64,000 nt of DNA. Source: Veronia nyctiphanis. Its GTDB lineage: Bacteria; Pseudomonadota; Gammaproteobacteria; Enterobacterales; Vibrionaceae. Below are positions 42,528 through 53,004 of this stretch, one piece after another; within the stretch, counting starts at the first letter, position 1, and each line of letters starts with the position of its first letter. A program made the translations under genes and the position numbers. A model generated the notes under the pieces. The model saw nothing but the letters and a program-made list of their open reading frames with translations. It had not been told where the DNA came from and did not search any database. The DNA lies in assembly GCF_004116385.1 (NCBI RefSeq), contig NZ_PEIB01000025.1, positions 1 to 64,000 of the forward strand, given 5' to 3'.

Positions 42528-43423
42528 TCACACTTCTATACCCAGCGTTGCAAGAATTTGCATCAATTGCTGCGATTGTTCGAAGTTAATCACTAGTTTA
42601 CCACTTCCGTTTTTGCGTTGTGACAATTGGACGGGTGTGCCGAACTTTTCATTGAACCGATCTTCCATTTTTGTCAGCTCAGGCGACTTTTCTTCGGGCT
42701 GAGCGGGCTTTTGTGGCGTCAGGTATTTCTTAACCAGCGCCTCCGTTTGCCTAACGGTTAATTTTCGTTCAACAGATTCTTTTGCCGCTTCTACCTGCTT
42801 TTCGCCTTCAAGTCCGAGTAAGGCACGAGCATGCCCCATATCGAGCTGCTGCTCAAGCAGCAGGGTTTTAACATCAGACTCCAGTCCATTCAGGCGCAGT
42901 AGGTTACTGATCGCGGTACGGGACTTACCGAGGCATCGGCAAGCTGTTGGTGGGTGAGGGTAAAATCAGCAACAAGACGCTCCAGTGCTTGCGCTTCTTC
43001 CATTGCGTTAAGATCTTCACGTTGAATATTCTCAATCAACGCCACGGCACTGGCCGCTTTATCGTCCAGTGTCCGAACCAGACACGGGACAACAGATAGA
43101 CCAACACGCTTGGCTGCACGCCAACGTCGTTCACCTGCAATTATCTCGTAGTTGCTGTCAGACAGCTTGCGAACCACCAACGGTTGGATGATCCCCTGAG
43201 CGCGGATAGACTCAGCCAATTCTTCCAGCGCTTCTTCGACCATGTCCTGTCTTGGCTGATAAGCACCAGGCTGGAGTTGTTGCACAGGTAAGTACTGCAG
43301 CTCACTCTCAGAATCGGTGTTTTTTTGCGGCTCTGCTTCAAAGTGAACCCGCGCCTGCGCCTTGGTACTGGTGGCGAGCAGGGCGTCCAGGCCTTTTCCA
43401 AGACCTCGTTTTGTTGCATTCAT
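42528..43423 (-). CDS. parB: Chromosome-partitioning protein ParB (frame broken by a 1-base loss)
   Basis: It binds parS and spreads as a CTP-dependent clamp. The N-terminal part starts MNATKRGLGKGLDALLA and has the CTP-pocket motifs YQPRQDMVEE and EIIAGERRWRAAKRVG; the second part, in another frame, has GHARALLGLEG and the C-terminal dimer region. One base missing near 42931 (GCC|TCGGTAAG, expected GCCGTCGGTAAG or similar) restores the HTH QQLADAVGKSRTAISNLLRL and about 298 residues. Two perfect parS sites lie at 60.19 and 61.64 kb. Confidence 0.93.
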
Positions 43424-43432
43424 GGTGTGTCC

Positions 43433-44233
43433 TTAAGAAGCATTTAGCACGTCTGCTGACTGACGGGCTATTTCCTCCCGCCTCAGCATCTCTCCGGCCA
43501 ATGCCAGATAAGATTTGGCACCGCTGGAGTATTTATCGTAATACATTGCCGGGCGTCCATGGCTTGGCGCTTCTGCAAGACGAACATTACGGGGAATAAC
43601 CGTCCGGTAAACTTTATCACCGAAGTGTTTTTTGATTTGTTCAGAGACCTCAACCGACAGGCGGTTGCGAGGGTCGTACATGGTACGAAGTAAGCCCTCA
43701 ACATGGAGGTCTTCATTGACCACACCAGCCAATTTACTGATGGTGTCCATCAAGGCAGTTAATCCTTCCAGTGCAAAATACTCACACTGCATTGGAACCA
43801 GCACTGAATTCGCGGCAGTCATCGCATTGATGGTCAATAGGTTAAGCGAGGGCGGGCAATCAATGAAAATAAAATCATATTTATCCCTGACGCTTTCTAG
43901 AACATTTCGCAGGCGGACTTCGCGGGCAAACACTTCCATGAGCTTGATTTCAGCGGCCGTCACATCGCCATTCGCAGCGATAAGGTGGTAGCCACCTGAT
44001 GTTTCTGTCACCACCACTTGCTCAAAAGGCGTATCTTCAACAAGCAGCTCATAGGCCGTCGCTGCAACATTATACTTATCCACACCACTGGCCATGGTCG
44101 CGTTCCCCTGAGGGTCCAGATCAATCACCAATACGTTTCTTTTCGTTGCTGCAAGTGATGCGGCAAGATTGACACAGGTTGTGGTTTTCCCTACACCACC
44201 TTTCTGATTAGCTATCGCAATGACCTTTCCCAC
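43433..44233 (-). CDS. parA: Chromosome-partitioning ATPase ParA (Soj family)
   Basis: 266 residues. A deviant Walker ATPase that segregates ParB-parS complexes. I start at GTG 44233 ([20 protein letters not shown]), which has GAGG 5 bp upstream; the GTG at 44239 overlaps that site. KGGVGKTT (about 11-18), DLDPQGNAT and [16 protein letters not shown] are intact. It lies 9 bp upstream of parB and 14 bp after rsmG. Confidence 0.96.
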   Translation of the reverse strand: MGKVIAIANQKGGVGKTTTCVNLAASLAATKRNVLVIDLDPQGNATMASGVDKYNVAATAYELLVEDTPFEQVVVTETSGGYHLIAANGDVTAAEIKLMEVFAREVRLRNVLESVRDKYDFIFIDCPPSLNLLTINAMTAANSVLVPMQCEYFALEGLTALMDTISKLAGVVNEDLHVEGLLRTMYDPRNRLSVEVSEQIKKHFGDKVYRTVIPRNVRLAEAPSHGRPAMYYDKYSSGAKSYLALAGEMLRREEIARQSADVLNAS

Positions 44234-44247
44234 AAGCACCTCGTCTT

Positions 44248-44868
44248 TTAGTCCTCTGAAGACAAGATTACTAGATGACGCTGACCTTCAAGTGCCGGAA
44301 CAGTCAAAGATTTGATATCGGTCACGGAACAATCAGTAGGAAGGTTATCAAGCTCGAGATTATCCAACTGGCCTTTCAGCGCATAAAAACGCCCATTTTC
44401 GCCCGGTAGATGGCGACACCAGTTGACCATATCGTCAATTGAAGCGAATGCACGACTCAGCACGCCATCAAAACCTAACTCTGGGCGAAATTCTTCAACC
44501 CGGCTCTGAACGGGCGTGACATTATCGATGTTCAGCTCATGGATAACCTGTCGAATGAATCGGATCCGCTTGCCGAGACTGTCGAGAAGAGTAAACGATT
44601 TTTCAGGGTTTACGATTGCCAGCGGGATACCCGGTAATCCGGGGCCTGTGCCAACATCAATGAATCGTTGTCCATCCAAGTGCTCACTGACGACCAAGCT
44701 GTCGAGAATATGTTTGACCACCATCTCTTTTGGCTCGCGTACCGACGTCAAATTGTACGCTTTGTTCCACTTGTTGAGCATTTCAACATAGCCAAGCAGC
44801 TGTTGTTGTTGCGGTGCAGGGATCTCGATCTCTGCTTGTTCAATGAGTTGTGCGAGATATTCTTTCAC
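44248..44868 (-). CDS. rsmG: 16S rRNA (guanine-527-N7) methyltransferase RsmG
   Basis: 206 residues. The SAM-binding motif [17 protein letters not shown] (about residue 66) and [14 protein letters not shown] are present, with the [20 protein letters not shown] segment upstream. Loss of RsmG gives low-level streptomycin resistance (family knowledge). It lies between mnmG (6 bp upstream) and parA (14 bp downstream). Confidence 0.97.
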   Translation of the reverse strand: MKEYLAQLIEQAEIEIPAPQQQQLLGYVEMLNKWNKAYNLTSVREPKEMVVKHILDSLVVSEHLDGQRFIDVGTGPGLPGIPLAIVNPEKSFTLLDSLGKRIRFIRQVIHELNIDNVTPVQSRVEEFRPELGFDGVLSRAFASIDDMVNWCRHLPGENGRFYALKGQLDNLELDNLPTDCSVTDIKSLTVPALEGQRHLVILSSED

Positions 44869-44874
44869 TTACGT

Positions 44875-46762
44875 TCACGCTCCTTTTTTGAGCATGCCTT
44901 GTTTTTTCATGTAAACCAAAAGGATAGAGACAGCGGCAGGTGTCACGCCTGAAATGCGTGATGCTTTGCCAATCGTCTCTGGACGTGCATCTTCAAGCTT
45001 GGCAACGACTTCGTTTGACAGTCCTTTGATTTGCTTGAAATCCAGCCCTGTCGGCAACTGTGTGTTCTCATGACGTTGTGATTTGGCGATTTCGTCTTTC
45101 TGACGGTCGATATAGCCGCATACTTAACTTGAATCTCAACTTGCTCGCGAGCTTGCTGATCGTTGTGAGCGGGCCCGAAGGTAGGATTACTGACCAGTTG
45201 ATCGTAAGTCATCTCGGGGCGGCGCAACAAATCTTCACCGCTCGCTTCTCGCGTGAGCGGAGATTTAAGATGGCTGTTCATGGCCTCGGCATGTTCTGAC
45301 GTCGGGTGGATCCACGTATCACGCAGGCGTTGCCTTTCCTGCTCAATATTTTCCATTTTTTCACTGAAGCGTTGCCAACGAGCATCGTCAACCAGACCCA
45401 GTTTACGGCCAGTTTCTGTTAGACGAATATCAGCGTTATCTTCACGCAATAACAGTCTGTATTCGGCGCGCGATGTGAACATCCGATAAGGTTCTTTCGT
45501 GCCCATGGTCGATAAATCATCAATCAAGACACCCATATATGCCTCGTCACGACGTGGACTCCAGCCCTCTTTGCCCTGCGAGAACAGCGCAGCATTACAG
45601 CCAGCAACCAAGCCTTGCGCTGCTGCCTCTTCATAACCCGTTGTACCGTTGATTTGGCCAGCAAAAAAGAGGCCACTCATATATTTGGTTTCAAACGTTT
45701 GCTTGAGATCCCTCGGATCGAAAAAGTCATACTCGATGGCATAACCCGGTCGGATCACCCTGCATTCTCAAAACCTTCGATCGAATGAATGATCGACATT
45801 TGAACATCAAAGGGCAGGCTGGTTGAAATGCCATTTGGGTACAACTCATGGGTTGTTAGTCCTTCTGGCTCAACGAAAATCTGGTGGCGGTCCTTGTCCG
45901 CAAACCGCATGACCTTGTCTTCGATAGATGGGCAGTAGCGAGGACCTATGCCTTCAATCACACCCGCATACATGGGGCTACGATCGAGATTACTGCGGAT
46001 CACATCATGCGTTTTTTCGTTGGTATAGGTAATAAAACATGGCAACTGTTTCGGGTGCTCTGACTTGTCACCCATAAATGAAAATACCGGGCGTGGATCA
46101 TCACCGTGTTGTGTTTGCATGACGCAGAAATCAACAGTGCGTGCATCAATACGAGGCGGTGTACCTGTTTTTAATCGATCAACCCTGAATGGCAAAGCTC
46201 GGAGACGATCTGCAAGCGCAATCGACGGAGGATCGCCTGCGCGGCCTCCTGAGTAGTTTTCTAGACCGATATGGATCTTTCCACCAAGGAAGGTACCCAC
46301 GGTCAATACAACGGCTTGTGCGCGGAATTTGAGCCCCATTTCAGTGATAACACCCATGACCTGATCGTTCTCAACGATCAAATCGGTAACTGCTTGTTGA
46401 AACAGCATGAGGTTGGGTTGATTTTCCAATGTCTCACGAACGGCTGATTTGTACAGCAGTCTGTCAGCTTGTGCCCGTGTGGCTCGAACAGCTGGGCCTT
46501 TTGATGAGTTCAAGGTGCGAAATTGAATGCCGCCTTTGTCGATAGCACTAGCCATGACACCGCCCAACGCATCGACTTCTTTTACCAGATGTCCTTTTCC
46601 GATCCCCCCGATAGCAGGGTTACATGACATTTGCCCCAACGTATCAATATTGTGTGTCAGCAGTAGGGTTTGTTGCCCCATACGTGCAGCGGCCAGCGCT
46701 GCTTCTGTGCCTGCATGACCACCACCAACAACGATGACGTCAAAGTTATCCTGGTAAAACAT
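44875..46762 (-). CDS. mnmG: tRNA uridine-34 modification enzyme MnmG (two 1-base losses)
   Basis: An FAD protein that with MnmE makes cmnm5U at the tRNA wobble base. The first part begins [27 protein letters not shown]; the middle has [17 protein letters not shown] and [16 protein letters not shown]; the C-terminal part ends [17 protein letters not shown]. Frames break near 45760 (GCA|GGGTG, restoring [11 protein letters not shown]) and near 45116 (GCGG|CTATA, probably GCGGGCTATA, restoring [13 protein letters not shown]). Repair gives 629 residues, the E. coli length. It borders oriC. Confidence 0.94.
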
Positions 46763-46944
46763 GTTGTTACCTCGAAGGAATAGGTTGATCGATTGGTTTG
46801 TTCAAAAGGGTGGATATTCTACCCTGTTTGCTTTCATGAGAGAACAAAAAGTGTGATCTTTGATCGAACCCTTTTCTCTTTAAAATATATAAAGATCTTT
46901 TAGATAGATCTTCTATTAGATCTTTTATTAAGGGAGGCGATCCA

Positions 46945-46953
46945 TGTGGATAA
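46945..46953 (-). promoter_or_regulatory. DnaA box R1
   Basis: TGTGGATAA, the exact reverse complement of the high-affinity DnaA box TTATCCACA, at the edge of the A/T-rich unwinding region. Confidence 0.92.
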
Positions 46954-47050
46954 GTGTTATTTGATCAACATGATCATGCATTTAAGAAGGATCACTTTCT
47001 GTGGGGGAGCTTGGATCAACTACTGTATCGCTTGGGATCAAAATGGCTAT

Positions 47051-47059
47051 TTATACACA
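47051..47059 (+). promoter_or_regulatory. DnaA box R2
   Basis: TTATACACA, the same sequence as E. coli R2 and a match to TTATNCACA. Confidence 0.9.
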
Positions 47060-47124
47060 GGGGGTTAGAGGGACTAGATCTATTAAAGGGATAACTATAG
47101 GTTGATCACCGTTTAGATCTATAG

Positions 47125-47133
47125 TTATCCACA
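47125..47133 (+). promoter_or_regulatory. DnaA box R4
   Basis: TTATCCACA, perfect high-affinity box at the mioC-proximal edge of oriC, opposite in orientation to R1 as in E. coli. Confidence 0.92.
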
Positions 47134-47181
47134 GTATGATTTTTTAAATTGAATAAGTTTTTATAACAGCACTCTCGAGAG

Positions 47182-47190
47182 TTATTCACA
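47182..47190 (+). promoter_or_regulatory. Additional DnaA box overlapping the mioC stop
   Basis: TTATTCACA fits TTATNCACA. Its first three bases are the complement of the mioC stop codon (TGT GAA TAA on the minus strand), so the box is encoded by the last two codons plus stop. It lies 49 bp beyond R4. Confidence 0.7.
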
Positions 47191-47628
47191 TATCTTTAAT
47201 TTCCACTGAGATAACCATGCTTCGGCAGGCTCCTCTGGAAGTGGGTTTTCCAGGATATCGATGTCGAGCCTATCAGCCACGCGTTTTGCGCCGAGTTGCT
47301 CTAATAGTGAATCTGCTTTTTTTCCTGCGCCGCAAAACGTGTCGTAACTCGAATCGCCGATGGCAATGACAGCAAAATTAAGTGCTGAGAGATCTGGTTT
47401 TTGGCTTTCTAACTCTTCCATCATTGGCGCCAAGGTATCTGGGAAATCGCCTGCACCATGTGTTGATGTAATGAGTAGTAATTGATCGTTGAGAGACAGA
47501 TCTTTTAACTCTGCTTCGTTGATTACCTCTGTATTCAGTCCTTGTTTTTCAAGGATCTCTGATAAGTGATCAGCCACGTACTCGGCACCACCTAGTGTGC
47601 TACCGGTAATGAGGGTTATTCCTTTCAT
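47182..47628 (-). CDS. mioC: FMN-binding flavodoxin-like protein MioC
   Basis: 148 residues. A flavodoxin fold with FMN-binding loops TGSTLGGAEYVADHL, STHGAGDFPDTL and AIGDSSYDTFCGAGKK. It transcribes toward oriC, as in E. coli, where mioC transcription through the origin can affect initiation. Its biochemical role is incompletely defined. Confidence 0.94.
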   Translation of the reverse strand: MKGITLITGSTLGGAEYVADHLSEILEKQGLNTEVINEAELKDLSLNDQLLLITSTHGAGDFPDTLAPMMEELESQKPDLSALNFAVIAIGDSSYDTFCGAGKKADSLLEQLGAKRVADRLDIDILENPLPEEPAEAWLSQWKLKICE

Positions 47629-47646
47629 CGCTTTCCCTAAGTGTGA

Positions 47647-48861
47647 TTAGTAACGTGGGCTAGTATTCCGTCTATTAGAAAGGGGAGTCAAGCTGTGTGG
47701 CTGATACAGTGGTGACACTGCTTTTTGTAACTGATGTTTTGAAGCGACGCTAACTTTTCCATCGCCATACTTCTTTGCCTGCCTGACTGCGCTGTTTGCC
47801 GCATCTATTAGTCGGTATCCGTCGACAATATCTGTCTGGCGCGTTGCCACGCCAATACCTGCGCTAAATTGAATCGCGCCTGTTTCGAAAAGTAAGGTTC
47901 GGGTTCTGATCGAGGTTTTCAGTGCTTCAGCGAGTTCAAGCGCGTCGCTAAGTGTTTGTTCTGGAAGCAGTATGACGAACCTGTCGGCATGGAGTCTTCC
48001 TATGTGGCAGTTGATATCAGCCAGGTCCGCTCTCAGTTGGTTTGCTATGTCCACCAAGGTCAAATCGCCTTTGTCCCATCCATGTTCGTTATTGATGTTC
48101 TGGAATTTATCGATATCAATGACAATGACTGACAGTGTGCTGTTGAGGCCAGTTATCAGCGTGGTGCTTCTTCGATATATTTCATAGCCATTTAACGTGT
48201 CTGTGAGTGGATCACGCTCTAGATTTCGCTCAGCGCTGAGATGGAAGTGGTTAAGCTCAGAAAGATGGGAGTAGACAAGAAAAATCATAAAAGCTAGATA
48301 GAGACCGACAAACAGCGCAAAGCTTGTTGGTTTTACTGAGAGGGGAAGCAGTTTGGTATTGTCTGTCATGGTGAATAAATAGAACATCAATATCGCCGTG
48401 GCAGCCGTTGAAATAAACAGCAATTCTTTCTGTGATTTACCGAACACAATCATTGTTACGACTGGACCAATAACGAGTAACAGTTCTGTATGCAGTTGCT
48501 GAGGAAAGACAAGTAGGGCGAGACAGGTTATATGGCTGTAAAAAACCACCAGCACCCAACCCGACGCCAGTTTCCGCAATCCTTCTAAATTCAATATCCA
48601 TGTAATGGGATAGAGGAGAAGAAATAGGCCATTTGTCATTGCTGCCTGTGGGCTTCCGAAAGCTAATAGAAGCGCGGCACTGATGATCAGCGAGATAAAT
48701 ACACTCATCAGAGCCACGAGATTAGTGAGCCGAAGATGGACGTATTCTTGTCGATCACATTTTTTGATACCGATATTGGTAATCGGATCCAGAACGCCTT
48801 GCATAACTAGGCCTCGATCACATGAGCTTTGCTTGAGTTTAGCAAAGGCGTATTTACCCAT
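47647..48861 (-). CDS. Membrane GGDEF-like protein with degenerate active-site motif
   Basis: 404 residues. About six hydrophobic helices (about 45-220) precede a GGDEF fold starting near ERDPLTDTLNGYEIY. The metal-site DIDKFQNINNEHGWDKGD is kept, but the signature loop reads GRLHADRFVILLP where active cyclases have GRxGGDEF; both Gly and the Glu are replaced, and no RxxD inhibitory site precedes it. I predict no c-di-GMP synthesis; it may be a sensor or binding protein. It occupies the place beside mioC where E. coli has asnC/asnA. The start at 48861 is the longest reading and is uncertain. Confidence 0.85.
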   Translation of the reverse strand: MGKYAFAKLKQSSCDRGLVMQGVLDPITNIGIKKCDRQEYVHLRLTNLVALMSVFISLIISAALLLAFGSPQAAMTNGLFLLLYPITWILNLEGLRKLASGWVLVVFYSHITCLALLVFPQQLHTELLLVIGPVVTMIVFGKSQKELLFISTAATAILMFYLFTMTDNTKLLPLSVKPTSFALFVGLYLAFMIFLVYSHLSELNHFHLSAERNLERDPLTDTLNGYEIYRRSTTLITGLNSTLSVIVIDIDKFQNINNEHGWDKGDLTLVDIANQLRADLADINCHIGRLHADRFVILLPEQTLSDALELAEALKTSIRTRTLLFETGAIQFSAGIGVATRQTDIVDGYRLIDAANSAVRQAKKYGDGKVSVASKHQLQKAVSPLYQPHSLTPLSNRRNTSPRY

Positions 48862-48998
48862 ATGTTTGTATTAAGATCGTACTTTTATCTGTGGATGGAT
48901 CTGTTTATAGAGTTTGAGAAGATTTTAACTAGATCCTGTTAGTTACTGAGATTACTGGGCTTAAGGGAAGATCTTTGTGGCAGAATAAAATATCGACC

Positions 48999-49007
48999 TG
49001 TGAATAA
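48999..49007 (-). promoter_or_regulatory. Possible DnaA box upstream of the GGDEF-like gene
   Basis: TGTGAATAA is the reverse complement of TTATTCACA. It lies in the 277-bp gap between the GGDEF-like gene and mnmE, about 1.9 kb from oriC, together with several GATC sites. A single 9-mer could be chance. Confidence 0.4.
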
Positions 49008-49102
49008 CTTTATTGGCAACTCTGTTATTGAAATAAAAACTAACCCAATGATTGGTAACGAATCGGACGGTTTTTTGGCTACAAGCGGTCAGTGCTTTGT
49101 GC

Positions 49103-49127
49103 TAAAAAAAGAGCCCATTGAGGGCTC
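49103..49127 (-). terminator. Terminator after mnmE
   Basis: On the minus strand GAGCCC/GGGCTC with a 5-nt loop followed by T7, 12 bp beyond the mnmE stop. Confidence 0.9.
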
Positions 49128-49138
49128 AGATATGGAAA

Positions 49139-50506
49139 TTATTTACCGATACAGAATGAGCTGAATATCCTTCCCAGCAAATCATCTGAGCTGAACTCAC
49201 CGGTGATTTCATTTAAGTGCTGCTGAGCGAGACGAAGTTCCTCTGCCAAGATTTCTCCAGCCATGTAGCCTTCTAGCTGATCTCTTCCTGTGTAAACGTG
49301 TGATGCCGCTTTTTCGAGTGCTTCAAGGTGTCGACGTCTGGCCATAAAGCCACCCTCTGTTGCGCCTGAAAACCCCATACAGGCTTTAAGGTGTTCACGA
49401 AGATCATCCACCCCTTTTCCTGTCATGGCACTGAGCCGGATCAGCGTAGGGTTGTTTGCATGACAGATCCCGAGCGTTTCATCGGTCAGATCCGCTTTGT
49501 TACGGATCACGGTAATGCCGACTGACGCAGGTAAACGGTCGATAAATTCAGGCCAGATCTCTTCGGGGCGAGAGGCATCGGTCGTGGTGCCATCAACCAT
49601 AAATAAAACCCGGTCAGCATTGGCTATTTCATCCCAAGCACGCTCAATACCAATACGTTCCACCTCGTCAGACGCATCACGAAGACCTGCGGTATCAATG
49701 ATGTGAAGCGGCATACCGTCGATATGGATATGTTCTCGAAGCACATCACGTGTTGTGCCTGCAATGTCAGTGACGATAGCGGTCTCTTTTCCGGACAGTG
49801 CGTTCAACAGGCTGGATTTACCTGCGTTTGGTCTGCCTGCGATGACCACCTTCATGCCTTCGCGCATGATAGCGCCCTGATTTGCCTCTCGGCGGACGGC
49901 TTCAAGCTGTTCGATAATCGAATTAAGGTCGTTGGACACTTTTCCGTCGGAGAGAAAGTCAATTTCTTCTTCCGGAAAATCAATGGCTGCTTCCACATAC
50001 ATGCGGAGGTGAATCAGCCCTTCGACCAATTCATTAACTTTGCCAGAGAAGGCGCCCTGTAGGCTTTGCAGCGCTGATTTTGCGGCTTGCTCTGAGCTAG
50101 CGTCAATGAGGTCGGCAATGGCTTCAGCCTGAGCCAGATCCAGTTTATCGTTGAGGAATGCGCGCTCAGAGAACTCACCCGGGCGTGCCGTGCGAATACC
50201 TTCTATGGCCACAATACGCTTTATTAACATGTCCATAAGCACAGGACCACCGTGTCCCTGAAGCTCGAGAACATCCTCACCAGTGAACGAGTTGGGAGCT
50301 TGGAAGTATAAGGCAATTCCCTGATCCAGAGCCTTGCCGTCAGCATCATTGAAAGAGAGGTATTCGGCGTGTCTGACTGAGAGTTCTTTGCCTACAACCT
50401 GCGCTGCAACGTCGCGTGCTTTTGGGCCAGACACGCGAATGATCCCGACACCACCTCGTCCTGGCGGTGTTGCTTGCGCCACGATGGTGTCATTGTGCTC
50501 TAACAT
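49139..50506 (-). CDS. mnmE: tRNA modification GTPase MnmE
   Basis: 455 residues. The partner of MnmG for wobble-uridine modification. An N-terminal folate-binding domain ([21 protein letters not shown]) precedes the G domain with [14 protein letters not shown] (about 223), [15 protein letters not shown] and NKAD; the C-terminus ends in the catalytic CIGK. Intact and of normal length; it lies downstream of yidC with its own terminators on both sides. Confidence 0.97.
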   Translation of the reverse strand: MLEHNDTIVAQATPPGRGGVGIIRVSGPKARDVAAQVVGKELSVRHAEYLSFNDADGKALDQGIALYFQAPNSFTGEDVLELQGHGGPVLMDMLIKRIVAIEGIRTARPGEFSERAFLNDKLDLAQAEAIADLIDASSEQAAKSALQSLQGAFSGKVNELVEGLIHLRMYVEAAIDFPEEEIDFLSDGKVSNDLNSIIEQLEAVRREANQGAIMREGMKVVIAGRPNAGKSSLLNALSGKETAIVTDIAGTTRDVLREHIHIDGMPLHIIDTAGLRDASDEVERIGIERAWDEIANADRVLFMVDGTTTDASRPEEIWPEFIDRLPASVGITVIRNKADLTDETLGICHANNPTLIRLSAMTGKGVDDLREHLKACMGFSGATEGGFMARRRHLEALEKAASHVYTGRDQLEGYMAGEILAEELRLAQQHLNEITGEFSSDDLLGRIFSSFCIGK

Positions 50507-50591
50507 GCTAATTACCTGTTCAATTCAAAACTGCGGTTAAGTGTATCGTAATGCGGTGCTCAACAGCATATTCAATACACAGAGATATACG

Positions 50592-50618
50592 AAAAAAGGC
50601 GGCCGATGGCCGCCTTTT
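50592..50618. terminator. Terminator of the rpmH-rnpA-yidD-yidC operon
   Basis: An 11-bp perfect inverted repeat (AAAAGGCGGCC / GGCCGCCTTTT) with a GAT loop, 15 bp beyond the yidC stop. On the minus strand it is followed by more T residues. Confidence 0.93.
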
Positions 50619-50633
50619 CTGGCTCATAGAAGG

Positions 50634-52271
50634 TTAAGCTCTACTGTGTAGGCCTTTTTTCTCCAGTGAGCGATAAATCAAAAACTGCTGGATAAGTGTC
50701 ATGATGTTAGACACCAGCCAGTACAGTACCAGGCCTGACGGGAACCACAGGAAGAATACTGTGAACATGATTGGCATAAAGTTCATGATCTTCTGCTGCA
50801 TTGGGTCTGTGATGGTGCTTGGACTCATCTTCTGGATCAAGAACATAGATGCTCCCATCAGGACTGGCAGCACGTAGTATGGGTCTTGTGCTGACAGGTC
50901 TTGAATCCAAAGCATAAACGGTGCATGACGCAGTTCGACTGACTCCATCAACGACCAATAGAACGCAATGAAAATTGGCATCTGTAGTATCAGAGGTAAA
51001 CAACCACCGAGTGGGTTTACTTTCTCTTTCTTGTACAGCTCCATCATTTCCTGACTCATGCGCTGACGGTCATCGCCAATGCGCTCACGCATTTCCTGCA
51101 GTTTAGGTTGCAGCATGCGCATTTTCGCCATTGACGTGTATTGCGCTTTTGTCAGTGGGTACATCAGACCACGGATAACCATGGTCATCAGGATAATTGC
51201 CACACCCCAGTTAGAGACAAGCGACTGAATAAATGTCAGCAGGCTGTGCAGCGGTCTGGCAATAAACCACAACCAGCCGTAGTCTACGGTCAGCTCAAGG
51301 TTAGTCGCGGTTGCTTTCATTTCGTCTTGCAGCTTCGGACCTACCCAAAGCGTAGTTTTCAGGGTGTCTTCTGTGCCTGGTGCGATTTGTACCGGAGGCA
51401 TAAGAAAACCAATGAAACCCTGGCCATTCTCGGTACGGGTAAACAGATTGGTGTCACCCTCTTCGCGCGGTATCCAAGCACTGACGAAGTAGTGCTGCAT
51501 CATTGCAGCCCAGCCTTCTTCTTTGGTAGACGGGTTCACGCTGATAGTCAGGTTCAGATTCTTGTCCTGCATATCATCAAAGCTGTATTTCTCGTACTTC
51601 TGGTTGTCTGCCGAGTAAACGCCACCACGGTATGTTGGCATGGTCAGGCTGCCACCGTCGTCCATTAAGGTCTGCTTTAGCTGAGCATACATTTTTACGC
51701 TTGCTGTCTCAGCTGACTGGTTATCGACGGTATAAGTCACATCAATGGCGTAGCTGCCACGATTGAGCGCATAGGTTTTGGTGTAAGTGATGCCATCTTT
51801 TACCATGGTCATCGGAACGCGCAGCTCGTCTTGTCCATTGTCTAGCACAAACTCTTTAGCACTGACGTTGAACTGAGCACGGCCTTGTGGAGTATCAATA
51901 CCGCTGGCGCCTATCAGGCCGCTTTGTGCCGTAAAGGTATGACCCGGTTCAGATTTGAGCAGAACAAATTTTTTCTCAGAATTCAGCTCATCGTCGTACT
52001 GGCGCAATTCAGCACGCACAACGTCACCACCCTCGGTATCCACTGTCAGCTTAAGAACATCAGACTCAATGGTAATGAGATCTTCTGATACTGCGGCGTC
52101 GGCCATAGGCTGAACGGCATCCGAGCCGACTGGAACATCACCACTGGTTTGTGCTTGCTGTGTTACGCCCTGTCCCTGTGGTTGAGGGGATGTTTCGACA
52201 TTCCACTGCTGATAAAGCAGGAAAGAGACGAAAAGTAGGGCAATCAACAGGATATTACGTTGGGAATCCAT
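50634..52271 (-). CDS. yidC: Membrane protein insertase YidC
   Basis: 545 residues. An N-terminal membrane anchor ([23 protein letters not shown]), a large periplasmic domain (about 60-340) and the conserved C-terminal membrane core including [37 protein letters not shown] and the [13 protein letters not shown] region with the hydrophilic-groove Arg. It begins 2 bp after the yidD stop. Normal length. Confidence 0.97.
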   Translation of the reverse strand: MDSQRNILLIALLFVSFLLYQQWNVETSPQPQGQGVTQQAQTSGDVPVGSDAVQPMADAAVSEDLITIESDVLKLTVDTEGGDVVRAELRQYDDELNSEKKFVLLKSEPGHTFTAQSGLIGASGIDTPQGRAQFNVSAKEFVLDNGQDELRVPMTMVKDGITYTKTYALNRGSYAIDVTYTVDNQSAETASVKMYAQLKQTLMDDGGSLTMPTYRGGVYSADNQKYEKYSFDDMQDKNLNLTISVNPSTKEEGWAAMMQHYFVSAWIPREEGDTNLFTRTENGQGFIGFLMPPVQIAPGTEDTLKTTLWVGPKLQDEMKATATNLELTVDYGWLWFIARPLHSLLTFIQSLVSNWGVAIILMTMVIRGLMYPLTKAQYTSMAKMRMLQPKLQEMRERIGDDRQRMSQEMMELYKKEKVNPLGGCLPLILQMPIFIAFYWSLMESVELRHAPFMLWIQDLSAQDPYYVLPVLMGASMFLIQKMSPSTITDPMQQKIMNFMPIMFTVFFLWFPSGLVLYWLVSNIMTLIQQFLIYRSLEKKGLHSRA

Positions 52272-52273
52272 TG

Positions 52274-52534
52274 TTAATTGTCTCGATTATCATTTTCGTT
52301 AGGTGGCACAGGATCGTAACCACCAGCGTTTAAAGGATGGCATTTTAATAGACGTTTACTGGCTAACCAAACACCTTTTATCACACCGTGACGGTTGACC
52401 GCTTCTATCGCGTAATGAGAACAGGTGGGATGAAAACGACATCGTGGTCCAATGAGTGGACTGATGGCCAACTGATAAAAGCGGATGAAGCCGATTATCA
52501 GCGTTTTCGCGGCGGACGTGATAAACGTAACCAT
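52274..52534 (-). CDS. yidD: Membrane protein insertion efficiency factor YidD
   Basis: 86 residues. An amphipathic N-terminal helix precedes the invariant [26 protein letters not shown] core (shown here as [14 protein letters not shown] and onward). The start ATG 52534 lies inside rnpA, overlapping it by 37 bp as in other gammaproteobacteria, so translation is probably coupled. Confidence 0.95.
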   Translation of the reverse strand: MVTFITSAAKTLIIGFIRFYQLAISPLIGPRCRFHPTCSHYAIEAVNRHGVIKGVWLASKRLLKCHPLNAGGYDPVPPNENDNRDN

Positions 52535-52857
52535 AACTTATCGAGCAGCGTCCTCAATTCGTCGTTGCTGAGGTCGTTGGCACTTTTTTTAGCGATCACC
52601 ACAAAATCTTTTGAAGGCAATTCATGTTGACGCAGACGGAAACTTTCCCGCACCTGGCGTTTGAACCGATTTCTGTCAACAGCGAGCTTAATTTGTTTTT
52701 TAGGCACAGCTTGACCGAGTCGGGCCTGACCAAGTTTGTTGTTTCTGGCGAGAATAGTTAAGTGCGGACTGCCAGCGCGATGAGGTTGCTGGAAGACAGA
52801 GTTAAAGTGTTCGGGAGTTAACAGACGTAACTCCCGAGGAAAAGCTAGCTTATTCAA
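52498..52857 (-). CDS. rnpA: Ribonuclease P protein component
   Basis: 119 residues. The protein cofactor of RNase P for tRNA 5' processing. The RNR motif [15 protein letters not shown] (about residue 63) and the N-terminal [14 protein letters not shown] segment are present. It lies 12 bp after rpmH and overlaps yidD. Confidence 0.96.
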   Translation of the reverse strand: MNKLAFPRELRLLTPEHFNSVFQQPHRAGSPHLTILARNNKLGQARLGQAVPKKQIKLAVDRNRFKRQVRESFRLRQHELPSKDFVVIAKKSANDLSNDELRTLLDKLWLRLSRPPRKR

Positions 52858-52869
52858 AATCGCAATGGA

Positions 52870-53004
52870 TTATTTTGAAAGCTGCTTACGGCCTTTCGCG
52901 CGACGAGCGCCAATAACCTTGCGACCGTTCTTAGTTGCCATGCGAGCACGGAAACCGTGAGTGCGCTTGCGCTTTAGAACTGAAGGTTGAAAAGTGCGTT
53001 TCAT
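52870..53004 (-). CDS. rpmH: 50S ribosomal protein L34
   Basis: 44 residues, very basic. It starts [20 protein letters not shown] and ends GRKQLSK. Start ATG 53004 is preceded by a GGTAGAAAC stretch. First gene of the rpmH-rnpA-yidD-yidC unit, divergent from dnaA, the classical oriC-region arrangement. Confidence 0.97.
   Translation of the reverse strand: MKRTFQPSVLKRKRTHGFRARMATKNGRKVIGARRAKGRKQLSK

Larger units (their letters stand above)
46855..47140. other. oriC: Chromosomal replication origin oriC
   Basis: Located between mnmG and mioC as in E. coli. From left to right it holds an A/T-rich unwinding region with repeated GATCT 13-mer-like elements (46878-46935), a perfect R1-type DnaA box TGTGGATAA (46945-46953), GATCAAC and TTGGGATCAAAATGG (R5M-like, 47033-47045), an R2-type box TTATACACA (47051-47059) and a perfect R4-type box TTATCCACA (47125-47133). 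About 15 GATC sites fall between 46,787 and 47,118, far above chance, consistent with Dam/SeqA control. Confidence 0.95.

Noticed and set aside
51141-51668. 175-codon antisense ORF within yidC
   Set aside because: Shadow ORF with no recognisable domain and no start signal.
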